DNA of 64,000 nucleotides from Notospermus geniculatus. Its lineage: Eukaryota; Nemertea; Pilidiophora; Heteronemertea; Lineidae. The notes below the pieces were generated by a model. It was not told the origin of the DNA. It searched no databases and saw only the letters and a program-made list of their open reading frames with translations. The stretch covers positions 142,980-206,979 of the forward strand of contig NMRB01000523.1 in assembly GCA_002633025.1 (NCBI GenBank). The letters run 5' to 3'. Both the position numbers and the translations under genes were made by a program. Shown piece after piece: positions 33,101 through 39,292 of this stretch (within the stretch, counting starts at the first letter, position 1; every line of letters starts with the position of its first letter).

Positions 33101-35151
33101 ATTAACCCCTCTTTGAAGGTCAGTTGTTGCTGTATGTATAAAAAAGATGCTGGGACTTCTAGCTAGTTTGATTCAGAGGTCTGTGCACTGAATGGGTTAA
33201 CTGCTTAAAATATTTTCATGATATGCGAGTGATTGATTACATCATCATCTCATTTTAGCCAGTTGAATGATTAACATGTCATTGAGGAACTTCATCTGAC
33301 CCTTTCCCCTTTTGATGACATAAGTGTGAAAAACAAGGTGCACACTGCGAAAAAAAATCAGATACAGATTTATAACAAAATGTGCCACCAACTGACCCAC
33401 TTGACTGACACAGAAGTCAAGGTCCAGTTTTCTTGAAAATGTACTTTTTCTGAGATTGAACCTTCTCAGATTCTGAGCAGGTGACAGGGGTATAGTAATT
33501 TTTGGAACTCTGCCCACTAGGCCAAGGAAGCTTTTTTTTTTTTCAATGAAAGTTTTATTTGATGCTTTGACCCTTTGTGTAGATGCAAAGGGTTATCTAG
33601 TGTAACTGTTCCAACATTGAAATGAAATTGCCCATGAAACCTTCTGTATTCCACTTACACTTGACACAGTTTACATTAAGTGAAAAAATAGATAACAAAG
33701 CATCTCAGAAACATGGTATCCATCTTTTTAAACTGGCACAAAGATGTTAGATTTATTGGTGTGGCCACCCAAATATGCTCCAATTTTCTCAACATTTAAA
33801 AAATCCAAATAAAGACTTCTAACCTAAAAGTGATGAATTGCTATATTAACTGTGTGTTATCCTGGTTCTTTTTCAATCCTTGTGTACAAACAGACAATAT
33901 ACGCACCAATAACAGCAAAGAAAGCTGCAAAAAGATGTTCAATTTCTTAAAAAGTTAAATGAACTGACCTTTTCTGTGTCAAAGTTGATTTCAGACTCTG
34001 TATAATGACAGGTCTATAGGAGAACAACATCTTTATCAAATGTACTGAAGGAACTACTTACCGGTACTTCACTTTGAATAGCCCTGCCTTGCAATGATTA
34101 TGGACAGGCTGTGATTAGTTTGAATAGCCCTGCCTTGAAATGATTGTGGACAAGCTGAGATTAATCTATAGTTAAATAGCTCTGTTAAAATGATTGTGGA
34201 AGCTGTGATTAATCTATAGTTTCAATAGCCGTGCCTTGAAATGATTGTGGACAAGCTGTAATTGACTTATAGTTTGAATAGCCTGCCTTGAAATGATTGC
34301 GGACAAGTTGTGATTAATCTATAATTAAATAGCTCTGCCTTGAAATGATTGTGGAAGCTGTGATTAATCTANCGAGCAACAAGGGACAAAGCAAATTTTT
34401 TCTCTAAAAGGTCATTTTCGAAGCCAAGTTGTTGGTGGTGTTAGATGCGGGGGAAAATGCATCTGAGAGGATGTACATTTTCAATTTTTTTCTGGGGGAC
34501 TTCGCCCTCCAGACTCAATCAATTTTGCCCCCCTAGGCCATAAATGCTAGCTACGCCCAGGGCTGTATCCAAGTCTTGGAAAAAAAATGGTAGGTTGTTA
34601 AAACACCCCGGCCCTTGGCTATGATCTCTTGTCAAAATTCTAAGTCAAAAATCAGCAAAAACGAATGTAGCCTAGGCCTACTTTGATTCATGTGCCAATG
34701 TCAGCAGCTGAAGCTAGCAGAAGATACCTAGATAGGACACAGAAGCCTGGCCTAAGATCCACCCACAGGATGATGATGTGTGACAGTATCAGCGGTAGTA
34801 GGCCTCCCTCAAACTGAGGAGGACCTAATTGACGACATGGATGATGAGCGACTATGTGTTCGAGTTGTGTAGCATTTTGTCTCCAATTTCTAATAAAAAA
34901 GCAGAAATATGTAGTGACACTATAAAGATGTGATGCGATAATAACTGTCATCACTCTACATTACCTTGTCGAGAATTCGTGAACTCTATATCCTTATTGG
35001 CAAGAAGTTGACTGAATAGTCCCAAAATAATTGTCACTGTCAAAAACAGGGATGATTCCCTTTGGAAATTGAGAGGGTGTCGACGAGCTGAGGCAGCGTC
35101 CATCATCGTGACGGCAGCAGAAATTTGGAAATCGAACATCTTCGGATACAC
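23..35151 (-). CDS. ADAMTS7/12-like secreted metalloprotease (3' part beyond window)
   Basis: Gene-level entry. Exons in transcript order: 26396-26210 (or its duplicate 35151-34965), 21703-21339 (or 31050-30686), 15202-15028, 5890-5694, 5464-5381, 5191-5067, 3295-3146, 2972-2826, 2595-2451, 1636-1535, 847-702, 375-312, 128-23. All have GT/AG borders and matching phases, giving about 664 residues before the left edge. Order: signal peptide, propeptide, furin site near residue 270 (RRRKR), reprolysin catalytic domain with zinc motif HELGHNFGMKHD (residues 423-434) and Met-turn VMSP, disintegrin-like domain, TSP1 repeat, start of the cysteine-rich domain. Motifs such as [16 protein letters not shown] and the sequence after the Met-turn match ADAMTS7/12 best from memory; other ADAMTS are less likely. 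Family members cleave extracellular-matrix proteins after secretion. The spacer and further TSP repeats should lie left of base 1. The upper end of this entry assumes the copy B first exon. Confidence 0.9.
312..375 (-). CDS. ADAMTS exon 12: thrombospondin type-1 repeat, second half
   Basis: 64-bp exon: [20 protein letters not shown] followed by K, the standard C-terminal half of ADAMTS TSP1-1. Phase 2 in, phase 0 out. The intron before it (376-701) is largely made of an inverted repeat. Confidence 0.92.
376..701. mobile_element. Palindromic MITE-like element filling an ADAMTS intron
   Basis: Within this 326-bp intron, the segment about 470-505 and the segment about 634-670 are inverted repeats of roughly 36 bp with about five mismatches (core AAGCGCCT, GGAG). 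The spacer between them is non-coding. No target duplication was identified, so the exact element ends are uncertain. Confidence 0.55.
702..847 (-). CDS. ADAMTS exon 11: thrombospondin type-1 repeat, first half
   Basis: 146-bp exon: [15 protein letters not shown] closes the disintegrin domain, then [20 protein letters not shown] gives the TSP1 WxxW and CSxTCG-type motifs, with CTRTCG in place of CSRTCG. It ends at CNNP in phase 2. TSP1 repeats bind matrix glycosaminoglycans, and the WxxW tryptophans are candidates for C-mannosylation. Confidence 0.93.
930..1289. mobile_element. TA-flanked MITE
   Basis: Terminal inverted repeats begin GAGGTTCTTCAC at 930 and end GTGAAGAACCTC at 1289, each flanked by TA. 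The arms continue through TGACGTCA and GGCCGTCAAA(A)TGA, so the inverted similarity extends about 50 bp. A 2-bp TA duplication suggests a Tc1/mariner-type non-autonomous element. It lies in the ADAMTS intron between exons 11 and 10. No transposase is encoded. Confidence 0.75.
1363..1466. mobile_element. Short palindromic element, family 'CCTCCCACA'
   Basis: Begins CATCCTCCCACAACAGGGCT and ends with the reverse, CCCCTGTGGTGGAAGGATG. Related palindromes occur at about 4115-4245 and 39228-39292. Intronic, non-coding. Confidence 0.5.
1535..1636 (-). CDS. ADAMTS exon 10: disintegrin-like domain
   Basis: 102-bp, 34-codon exon, phase 0 at both ends: [20 protein letters not shown], then [14 protein letters not shown]. 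The AAEGTxC stretch is diagnostic of ADAMTS disintegrin-like domains. It joins directly to WCFRGGC in the next exon. Confidence 0.93.
2451..2595 (-). CDS. ADAMTS exon 9: disintegrin-like domain
   Basis: 145-bp exon. It encodes [12 protein letters not shown] and, further on, [20 protein letters not shown], the signature start of the ADAMTS disintegrin-like domain. It ends phase 0 at IHCEGIE. The cysteine spacing fits the family. Confidence 0.93.
2826..2972 (-). CDS. ADAMTS exon 8: end of zinc motif and Met-turn
   Basis: 147-bp exon. It completes the active site as [13 protein letters not shown], so all three zinc-ligand histidines and the catalytic glutamate are present. It continues to the Met-turn [10 protein letters not shown] and [13 protein letters not shown]. 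Phase 2 in and out. The enzyme is therefore predicted to be catalytically competent. Confidence 0.94.
3146..3295 (-). CDS. ADAMTS exon 7: first part of zinc-binding motif
   Basis: 150-bp exon. It encodes [31 protein letters not shown] and TIAHELGH. The zinc motif HExxHxxGxxHD is split here: HELGH and two bases of the Asn codon lie in this exon and the rest follows at 2972. Read without splicing, the frame appears to end in a stop just after HELGHK, but the GT donor at 3145-3144 resolves this. Confidence 0.95.
4115..4245. mobile_element. Short palindromic element, second copy
   Basis: Left arm resembles CCCATAGCAGGGCTTTG and includes a run of nine C. The centre is GCCTCTTCAT...ATGATGAAGAGGAGTGAGG and the right arm is TGGGAGGATG. 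Shares the arm sequence with the elements near 1363 and 39230. Confidence 0.45.
4282..4560 (+). mobile_element. Possible tRNA-derived SINE
   Basis: A pol III B-box-like sequence (GAGTTCAATTCCC, 4330-4342) follows an A-box-like AGTGGTGCACGGG about 35 bases upstream, with a non-tRNA body after it ending near a GGGAAGGACACTT stretch. It has no cloverleaf good enough for a functional tRNA. The call rests on box spacing only. Confidence 0.35.
5067..5191 (-). CDS. ADAMTS exon 6: catalytic domain
   Basis: 125-bp exon. It encodes [20 protein letters not shown] and continues to [10 protein letters not shown], which strongly resembles ADAMTS7/12 at this position. Phase 0 in, phase 2 out. The next exon supplies the final base of the arginine codon. 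Confidence 0.92.
5381..5464 (-). CDS. ADAMTS exon 5: catalytic domain
   Basis: 84-bp exon, 28 codons, phase 0 at both ends. It encodes [20 protein letters not shown], the conserved second strand region of the ADAMTS metalloprotease fold. It is too short and wrongly framed to appear as an open reading frame by length, but both splice sites and the homology support it. Confidence 0.9.
5694..5890 (-). CDS. ADAMTS exon 4: furin site and start of catalytic domain
   Basis: 197-bp exon. It contains the basic proprotein-convertase site HRRRKRSS, followed by the start of the mature enzyme, [14 protein letters not shown], and YILTILNM, all standard reprolysin N-terminal sequence. Acceptor AG is at 5892-5891, preceded by a strong pyrimidine tract; the donor follows 5694. 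Just upstream lies a minisatellite (5938-6275). Confidence 0.92.
5938..6275. repeat. Minisatellite, unit about 24 bp
   Basis: About a dozen imperfect head-to-tail copies of a unit like CCTGTATCTTTTACCATTAG with short spacers. It sits in the long intron just upstream of ADAMTS exon 4. Copy number is likely variable between alleles. The open frame through it is a by-product of the repeat. Confidence 0.85.
9676..10119. mobile_element. TTAA-flanked MITE (outer), interrupted by another MITE
   Basis: Outer ends are perfect inverted repeats: TTTAACACGTTGACTGCC at 9680-9697 and its reverse complement at 10098-10115. Each end sits on TTAA, the target of piggyBac-type transposases. It contains internal near-palindromes around CTACGA(G/T)TATACTC. 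No transposase is encoded. A second element (9772-9918) is inserted inside. Confidence 0.8.
9772..9918. mobile_element. Inner GC-rich palindromic MITE
   Basis: 147 bp, nearly all inverted repeat: it starts CTGTGTTTCCACGAGGCG and ends CGCCTCGTGGAAACACGG. The arms continue through TTTGCGGG and GGATTAGGAGG. It is nested in the TTAA element and therefore younger. A CTAA sequence is found on both sides and may be the target duplication, but this is uncertain. Confidence 0.8.
12096..12681. mobile_element. 568-bp MITE with 9-bp target duplication
   Basis: The element spans 12105-12672. Its ends are perfect inverted repeats, GGTAGTCTGTAGTTTCCGGA and complement, followed by clusters of GGAAAGCTGGAA-like sub-repeats. 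It is flanked on both sides by GTCACCGTT (12096-12104 and 12673-12681), a perfect 9-bp direct repeat. Duplications of this length are typical of Mutator-like elements among known superfamilies. No coding capacity is seen. An N at 12430 lies inside. Confidence 0.85.
15028..15202 (-). CDS. ADAMTS propeptide exon 3
   Basis: 175-bp exon read as [16 protein letters not shown], then PHILFKG, ending in SSCGVQ. The phase-0 join to the previous exon gives [18 protein letters not shown], the usual ADAMTS pro-domain core. The cysteine in CGV is the cysteine-switch-like residue that ligands zinc in the latent enzyme of this family. It ends in phase 1 at GT 15027-15026. Confidence 0.88.
15546..15879. mobile_element. 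MITE with long inverted repeats
   Basis: Arms pair over about 130 bp: left CTACAAAAAAAGCC..., CTGCTTCCATTACAGAATT...; right ...ATTCTGTAATGGAAGCAG..., GGCTTTTTTGTA. An internal CCATTCCACTACAAAA at about 15722 repeats the terminal motif, suggesting a compound or nested structure. The right end is interrupted by an N at 15879. Confidence 0.75.
16205..16320. mobile_element. Short MITE, 'CATATTCATAAAACTA' family
   Basis: Begins CCCATATTCATAAAACTA and ends TATATGAATATGGACC, forming inverted ends. Internal sequence TTGAACACAAAAGATAAG matches the element at 18742-18821. Confidence 0.5.
18742..18821. mobile_element. Truncated copy of the 'CATATTCATAAAACTA' family
   Basis: Contains TTCAACACAAAAGATCAGTA and the end AGTTTTATGAATATGGGCCC, collinear with the copy at 16205-16320. 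The left inverted arm is reduced to GGGCCC. Confidence 0.5.
19610..20085. repeat. Minisatellite, unit about 65 bp
   Basis: Six to seven imperfect tandem copies of a unit containing GTGTGAAAGGCTGATTAGAC, TAACAATTTAC and CTATGGAAGTAGA. At the right end a shorter repeat of ACTAACAATTTACCCAGT occurs two to three times. It lies in ADAMTS intron 2, outside the duplicated A/B block. Confidence 0.85.
20611..20659. ncRNA. Candidate microRNA-like hairpin (copy A)
   Basis: An arm AGCATCAGTTTGATGTT pairs with AACATCAAACTGGTGCT, 17 positions with one mismatch, extended outward by TTAG/CTAA, with a 9-base loop. Size and shape suit a pre-microRNA on either strand, but a short palindromic remnant would look the same. 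Identical in copy B at 29973-30021. Confidence 0.35.
21339..21703 (-). CDS. ADAMTS propeptide exon 2 (copy A)
   Basis: 365-bp exon with an AG acceptor at 21705-21704 and a GT donor at 21338-21337. It encodes the start of the pro-domain, running from [17 protein letters not shown] to the conserved propeptide end VALSTCDGL. The pair of cysteines ([20 protein letters not shown]) is typical of ADAMTS propeptides. It enters in phase 1 and leaves in phase 0, matching the exon at 15202. Pro-domains keep the enzyme latent and assist folding before furin cleavage. Confidence 0.9.
21872..22275. mobile_element. Mariner-like MITE (CAGGGTGGC ends)
   Basis: Inverted ends CTACAGGGTGGC(C/A)... and ...GCCACCCTGTAG, continuing over about 28 bp including GCGCAACAT / ATGTTGCAC. 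TA flanks suggest a Tc1/mariner-type insertion. Overlapping open frames are non-homologous and not gene-like. Present in copy A; the matching stretch of copy B is partly in the N gap. Confidence 0.75.
24833..25136. mobile_element. TA-flanked MITE with TATAAGGCGCACC-type ends
   Basis: Begins TACCGTAATTTTCAGGCTAT and ends ATAGTCACGAAAATACGGTA. Internal sub-repeats GGTGCGCCTTAT occur four times. Flanking TA is the likely target duplication. It is absent from the same place in copy B (near 34050), which reads directly from CTGAAGGAACTAC into the sequence that follows the element. Confidence 0.8.
25137..25560. repeat. Minisatellite, unit about 55 bp (copy A)
   Basis: About seven imperfect tandem copies of a unit with AATAGCCCTGCCTTGAAATG and GTGGACAAGCTGTGATTAAT. 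Copy B (34068-34371) has fewer units and is cut by an N. Confidence 0.85.
25573..25802. mobile_element. Palindromic element with GGGGCGTAGCTAGC ends
   Basis: Left end GGGGCGTAGCTAGCGGGGGG, right end GCTAGCTACGCCC. The left interior has a run of ten C. The copy B version begins only at GAGCAACAAGGG after the N at 34372, so its left end is lost in the join. Confidence 0.6.
26210..26396 (-). CDS. ADAMTS exon 1, signal peptide (copy A)
   Basis: The open frame begins with ATG at 26396, with further in-frame ATGs at 26384, 26351 and 26348. A signal peptide fits best from the MMDAAS start: a basic stretch (RRR) followed by the hydrophobic run [17 protein letters not shown]. The exon ends in phase 1 at a GT donor (26209-26208). 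Joining it to the acceptor before 21703 recreates an alanine codon and reads straight into the propeptide. The upstream sequence is comparatively GC-rich and likely promoter. Copy B has the same exon with Arg to His at residue 25 (counted from the first Met). Which Met is used is not determined. Confidence 0.8.
26397..27400 (-). promoter_or_regulatory. Putative ADAMTS promoter region (copy A)
   Basis: Sequence upstream of exon 1 is richer in G+C and CpG than the rest of the window, especially 26820-27260. No clear TATA box is visible. Its plus-strand open frame of 145 codons (26956-27393) is broken by indels in copy B, so it is not treated as a gene. The copy B counterpart is about 35152-36060. 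Confidence 0.35.
27525..28007. mobile_element. hAT-like MITE with 8-bp target duplication (copy A only)
   Basis: The element (27533-27999, 467 bp) has inverted ends CCCGGGCCCCCCACTC and complement and is bordered by the 8-bp direct repeat ATTTCAAC (27525-27532 and 28000-28007). Copy B has a single near-copy of the target (GTTTCAAC) followed by the same flank, i.e. an empty site. Eight-bp duplications are typical of hAT elements. The interior has imperfect repeats of CCCCTAATGGAAGGAACCAA. Confidence 0.88.
28162..28404. mobile_element. TTAA-flanked MITE (copy A only)
   Basis: The 235-bp element (28166-28400) has inverted repeats of about 27 bp beginning AGGAGTTAGACGCCGAAGTT, flanked by TTAA on each side, as for piggyBac-type insertion. 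Copy B reads across this site without it (AAACCCTAAAGTA, near 36590). Confidence 0.85.
29174..29400 (+). mobile_element. tRNA-derived SINE with CORE-like tail (copy A)
   Basis: Pol III A box (TGGTGTAGTGGTT, 29182-29194) and B box (GGGTTCGAATCCC, 29226-29238) are near consensus. The acceptor-like ends GCCCGGT/ACTGGGC pair, but the T-stem does not, so a working tRNA is unlikely. The body then reads TTTGGGCAAGTCTCTTTGCC and, 30 bases on, ATAAATGGG, which resembles the central core of MIR/CORE-SINEs as I remember it. Confidence 0.75.
29973..30021. ncRNA. Candidate microRNA-like hairpin (copy B)
   Basis: Same stem-loop as at 20611-20659 with no change in either arm, although neighbouring sequence differs by indels between the copies. 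Confidence 0.35.
30686..31050 (-). CDS. ADAMTS propeptide exon 2 (copy B)
   Basis: Same exon as 21339-21703 with identical length and splice sites. One coding change is visible near its start: LVHQL in copy A is LVRQL here. The assembly gap begins at 31078, 23 bases upstream of the acceptor, so the intron immediately before it is not fully seen. It is either allelic or a true duplicate. Confidence 0.85.
31078..31429. other. Assembly gap, 352 N
   Basis: Run of N just upstream (in gene sense) of copy B propeptide exon 2. Right of it, 31430-31637 has no counterpart in copy A. Confidence 0.99.
31430..31637. mobile_element. Copy-B-specific insertion, partial
   Basis: Comparatively GC-rich sequence absent from copy A, which resumes at ATTGGCAAACATCTGTC. 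It has repeated GTGACGTTG/CAACGTCAC palindromes. The left part is hidden in the N gap. Probably a transposable element, family unknown. Confidence 0.45.
34068..34371. repeat. Minisatellite, unit about 55 bp (copy B)
   Basis: Same array as 25137-25560, ending abruptly at the N at 34372 where the last units and the left end of the next element are missing. Confidence 0.85.
34965..35151 (-). CDS. ADAMTS exon 1, signal peptide (copy B)
   Basis: Duplicate of the exon at 26210-26396, intact, with the same start, length (187 bp) and splice donor. It differs by one amino acid (RRRP becomes RRHP). If the A/B block is an assembly duplication, this is the other allele of the same exon. If the duplication is real, the gene has two promoters and two first exons, and A exon 1 would have to be skipped or used alternatively. 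Confidence 0.75.
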
Positions 35152-36446
35152 ACATACAATGTTTGAGGTTAGCTAATACATGGATACCTGTAGTAGTTAG
35201 AGAGAAAGTACTCCGTAAGATATGTGCTGAACATACTCAGAGCTCTCAGTCCTTGCACTCAAACCACTCTGGTCTGCAGTATTCATGTCCACGAGGAGTA
35301 TACCGCCGCTTCGCTCTGGAAACAGTTCATTGTATTTCCGGGTGGAGGCATGGAGCATCTCCGACTTTCATCCATTCAACAACATGATTTATCAGATTGA
35401 CACCATGAACTTGGACAATCATCTGTAGTCTTCTCATTTACATCTGCTTTTGATGTTAAATCATGCGTTTAGTGTATCTTATTCGTCGTCTCCTTATTAC
35501 CCACTACCTCGACGATATAATGGTAGAGCCCACGGAGATAAAAATAGATTGCCACGAGGTAAATGTTGACATTACGCCAAGGCGCCGACGTCTGCTCAGA
35601 GAAGTGGTCTGACGGCCCGGGTGTGACGGTCTCGTCGGGCATGTCGAAGTTGTGAAGGAAGGGCTGAAGGAAATCGTTAGCGTGTTGTTGTGACCTAAGA
35701 AAACGATGCACTCTGTTTTGACTTCGACACTTTTCCAAGGCCCGGCATGCCCCAGTTCATTGAGTTGTTGTCAAGAATTTTCCCATCCCGCCTTTTTGGC
35801 GGTCGCTGTCTTCACCTCTAGGCCTACGCCACATTTGGGTGCCTTCAGATTTTGGCCAATTGTGGGCCAGCATTTTACTCTGCGAGCAGATACCAACCCG
35901 TCCAGCCTACCTCTAGATTTCTTACTCGAATAAACCAACTCAAGGGCGCGAAATTTCTTCTTGGTAGACTGCTCCGCTCTCCTCAAGGCGCTCCGCTAAT
36001 GCGCGTATACAGAAGCGGTGGAGGGCAAAGGACCAGTCTGAAACCTTAGCTGAAACAATTGAAGAGCAGGGGATGCTTTCAATGGGCTCTGCTTCATGCG
36101 AATCATCCCTGGAAGCAGATATCTTGGAGGAATAAGTATAATTCCTCCAAGCAGATATTAAAGAGGTTCTTTATTTCTTTGAATGAAAAAGGAATGATCT
36201 CTTAGATGGGTGTTCTCCAACACTGCATGGCTTCAGAATGGAAAGATAATCCTCCAAGAAATCTCAAATTTAATTTGTCATTATCTGGGGGATGAAGCAC
36301 CATGCCTGTGCAGCTTTTATTGCGTTTCAACAGGTGCAATTTAACTCAAAGCGATAAAACAGTTGTCCCATCAACTGCAATGCCAAGTTTGTCTCCAAAC
36401 TTTGATAAGAACTTTTCTAGTTGCCAACTTGAGACTTTGGAGCCAA

Positions 36447-36563
36447 GGGCCCGGTTGCACAAAAGCGTACAAGAGCGTAGTATCATTCTATCTTGGTTAC
36501 TGAACAGGGCCCGTTTGCACAGGAGATAGAATGATTATAGTATGCTTTTGTGCAACCGGGCCC
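36447..36563. mobile_element. 117-bp MITE (copy B only)
   Basis: Inverted ends GGGCCCGGTTGCACAAAAGC and complement; the middle also pairs (ATCATTCTATCTT / GATAGAATGAT). Copy A at about 28125-28140 reads GGAACCCTGGTGG with no element. Target duplication not resolved. Confidence 0.8.
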
Positions 36564-37385
36564 TGGTGGTCAGAAGAGTAACTAAACCCTAAAGTATTGT
36601 CCTTATGCTTTCACACTCAAGTTATCAAGTACCATGGTAATTCAACAAAGAGGATTGTCAAAGGTTGATGAATATAGGTATTGCACAAGACAAATATACA
36701 AGGCATGAAGAGAACTTTATTTTTGATATGGTCTCATTATTTTTATTAAGAAAGTCTATACAGTGATGTTTGATATTACATGGGCTGTTACAAGGCAGGA
36801 AGAGGGAAAAGGCGTGTCAGCCTTCAAAATACAACACAGGTGAACTGATTGGTACAGTGACTATGGATCTCTATTCAGAATAAAAAAAGTCGCATACTGT
36901 AGTTCTGGTGAGGAAAAACTTCTGCTAACTCTGAAAAAAGATTCTAATCACACTGAGAGCAGCAATTAGCTTGCTTACTCCATAACAATTGGAGACAGAT
37001 GTCAACTTGATTTCCACAGAAAATGATTAGATTGATGATAATATTTATCATAGCAGGGTATGATTGGTATAGTCATTAATTAGAAATCTGGCAGCGTATC
37101 AAAAACAAAGTTTCCAGGAAACTAAGTCATTTACACTTAGCTTGCGTGTTTACTATAAGAGAGAGCAAGGTTTGATGGATTATCAACAGGAAATCACTTT
37201 TGGAAGCTAGATTCAAATCTTCAGTCATCACAAGCAGCTGAACTAGAGGCACCTATAAGTCGTTTTACAGACTGTGCTTTAGTAGTAGTTTCTCCTCTGT
37301 CTTACTCTTAGCAAAAGCAACAGCGCTGATGGCACTCTTGCTTTAGCAGACCCTTGGCCTTTCTTTAGTAAGAGGTTATCACTGA

Positions 37386-37612
37386 TGAGGAGCCCGGTGG
37401 TGTAGTGGTTCGGGTCTCCGACTAGCGGTCAGAGGGTCCCGGGTTTGAATCCCACTGGGCGTGAGCCTTTGGCCAAGTCTCTTTGCCTCACTGGCCTCTC
37501 TCCACCCAGGTGTATAAATGGGTACCGGTCGGAAATCAGACTGGGGTTAAAGTGTAAAGTCGGATGAGAACCTCTACCGTAGTTGATATCAGACTATAAA
37601 CCCAAACTTCAA
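37386..37612 (+). mobile_element. tRNA-derived SINE with CORE-like tail (copy B)
   Basis: Allelic or duplicate copy of the SINE at 29174-29400, with a few substitutions (for example B box GGGTTTGAATCCC). It shares the same flanks, so it was inserted before the copies diverged. Confidence 0.75.
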
Positions 37613-38539
37613 CTTTTTAAAAACTTTTTTATGACTACATGAATTATTTTAGCAAGCTGACAGTTTAAACAGCTTCAATGCGACTGACTCTTCCTTGCTT
37701 TAGGAATAGCTTCAGCAATGCTGCAATCTTGGTTCTTCCTTTTGTCAGTACCCAATGATCAGCAGCCTGCACAAGACTAGACTTTGCAAGTATACATACA
37801 AGTATGTTTCCTTGATACGGACATGAGATTAATGCCTATGGAATAACAAGACTTGACAGTGAACTCTTACACTCTTGACTGAACAAGAAATAACTCTGCA
37901 TGGGGAAAAAATATATAATTTGAACTTCCTCAATGTTTGATATGTCTCATGCCAGCTTGAACACAAGAACAGCACTCACAGTCACAGTTGATCTATGCAT
38001 ATGATGTTAGATCGACAAAAGTGAATATAGGCTTAACGTGGGATATTTTTTCACGAGCACAACACTGGGTTGCATCACTTTATTCACATACAAGACTTAT
38101 CACAGGATAGTAGTCCTTTCTGTAGGTTGGGATTGAGTTAAACCATTACATTTCAGAAGCAGGGCCTGTAGAGAGACTGGTTAAATGGTAAAAGTATGAG
38201 CTTACTTAGTATTTACAGAACTCATATTCCTTTCCAAAGCCCGGTTTCTTCAAGTGGCACTGATGATATATTTCCTTGGATATATGCAAAAATGAAATTA
38301 TGAGGATTAATAGAGCAAGAAAAAGTTAGAAAGCTATGTCTCAAGGGGATGAACAAAGCCTCTGCAGATGCAGTGTTATCGGAAGATATCAATGTTTTCA
38401 ATTTGGCCTATTCCTTTATGCGCTTCCTGAATAGATTCAGGCCCATAGCAGTAAAGAGTTTTTGCACAGTATACTGTATTTCATAGAAAAATTGTCAAAA
38501 CATTGTGTCCTGGAAGGGAACATGGTAAATAATGGGGCA

Positions 38540-38848
38540 CTAAAGTACCGGTACGTTTAAATCATCTGGACCCCGATGGGCATATGTCAGTCAAACCCCA
38601 AGTAACTGGACAGTAATGAATTTAGGGTTTACTCTAAATGGTCCAATGCACATTGTTTTCCAGCTGAACCTTGGTTCAAAATAGAACATGCAACTAGGCC
38701 TTGATTCGATAATGGTGCATGGGATTGGCTGGAAGTGTCCTGTCAATAAAACGCATTTCAATAGCCAGACTTCACCAATAATACCAAGGTCTGCCTGACA
38801 ACCAAAGGGTCCTCACATCGGGGTCCAGGTGATTTAAACGTACTTTAG
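38540..38848. mobile_element. Palindromic MITE
   Basis: Ends CTAAAGTACCGGTACGTTTA (left) and complement of GATTTAAACGTACTTTAG (right), continuing to TGGACCCCGATG on both sides; about 35-bp inverted repeats. The left arm has an extra CGGTAC-like insertion relative to the right. Confidence 0.7.
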
Positions 38849-39227
38849 GAGTAGTTGAATAAAACAGGATCAACAGGACCTGTTCACCTGATGACAAAAT
38901 TTAAAAGACTACAAAAGGTGTAAGATTGTTCCCCTCAAAATGGTTCTGGAACAAAATCAAACACTCGAAGTAAAATATTTTAAAACTTGGTGGTGTAAAG
39001 CCACATTATAACCTATTGTTTCACCCAAACACCTGGTTTCCCAACTGATATGACTTTCAAATGATTGCACATAACAGTTCAATAAGTCCAACAGAAACAT
39101 TGGTTGAGAAATGTTCAACCCAGAATTCTTTACTGAAGAGGTACCGGGGGTAGTCACTTCAGTATACTGGTAATGACAAGTGTGGATGATAATCCATGTC
39201 AACAGGTTCATGATCAGAACTTTTCAG

Positions 39228-39292
39228 ACATTTACACCCTCCCACAGCAGGGGTTTTTACCTCGCAAGACCAAAGCCCTGCTATGGGAGGAT
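39228..39292. mobile_element. Short palindromic element, third copy
   Basis: TTTACACCCTCCCACAGCAG...AAGCCCTGCTATGGGAGG: a compact inverted repeat belonging to the family seen at 1363 and 4115. Confidence 0.55.

Larger units (their letters stand above)
29874..38069. repeat. Duplicated block, copy B (8.20 kb)
   Basis: Starts immediately after the N at 29873 with the same bases as copy A and ends CACAACACTGGG, after which unique sequence continues. It lacks three copy-A insertions, has its own insertion at 36447-36563, a 352-base N gap (31078-31429) and another single-N join (34372) where about 1.2 kb of minisatellite and element present in A is shortened. Confidence 0.95.
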
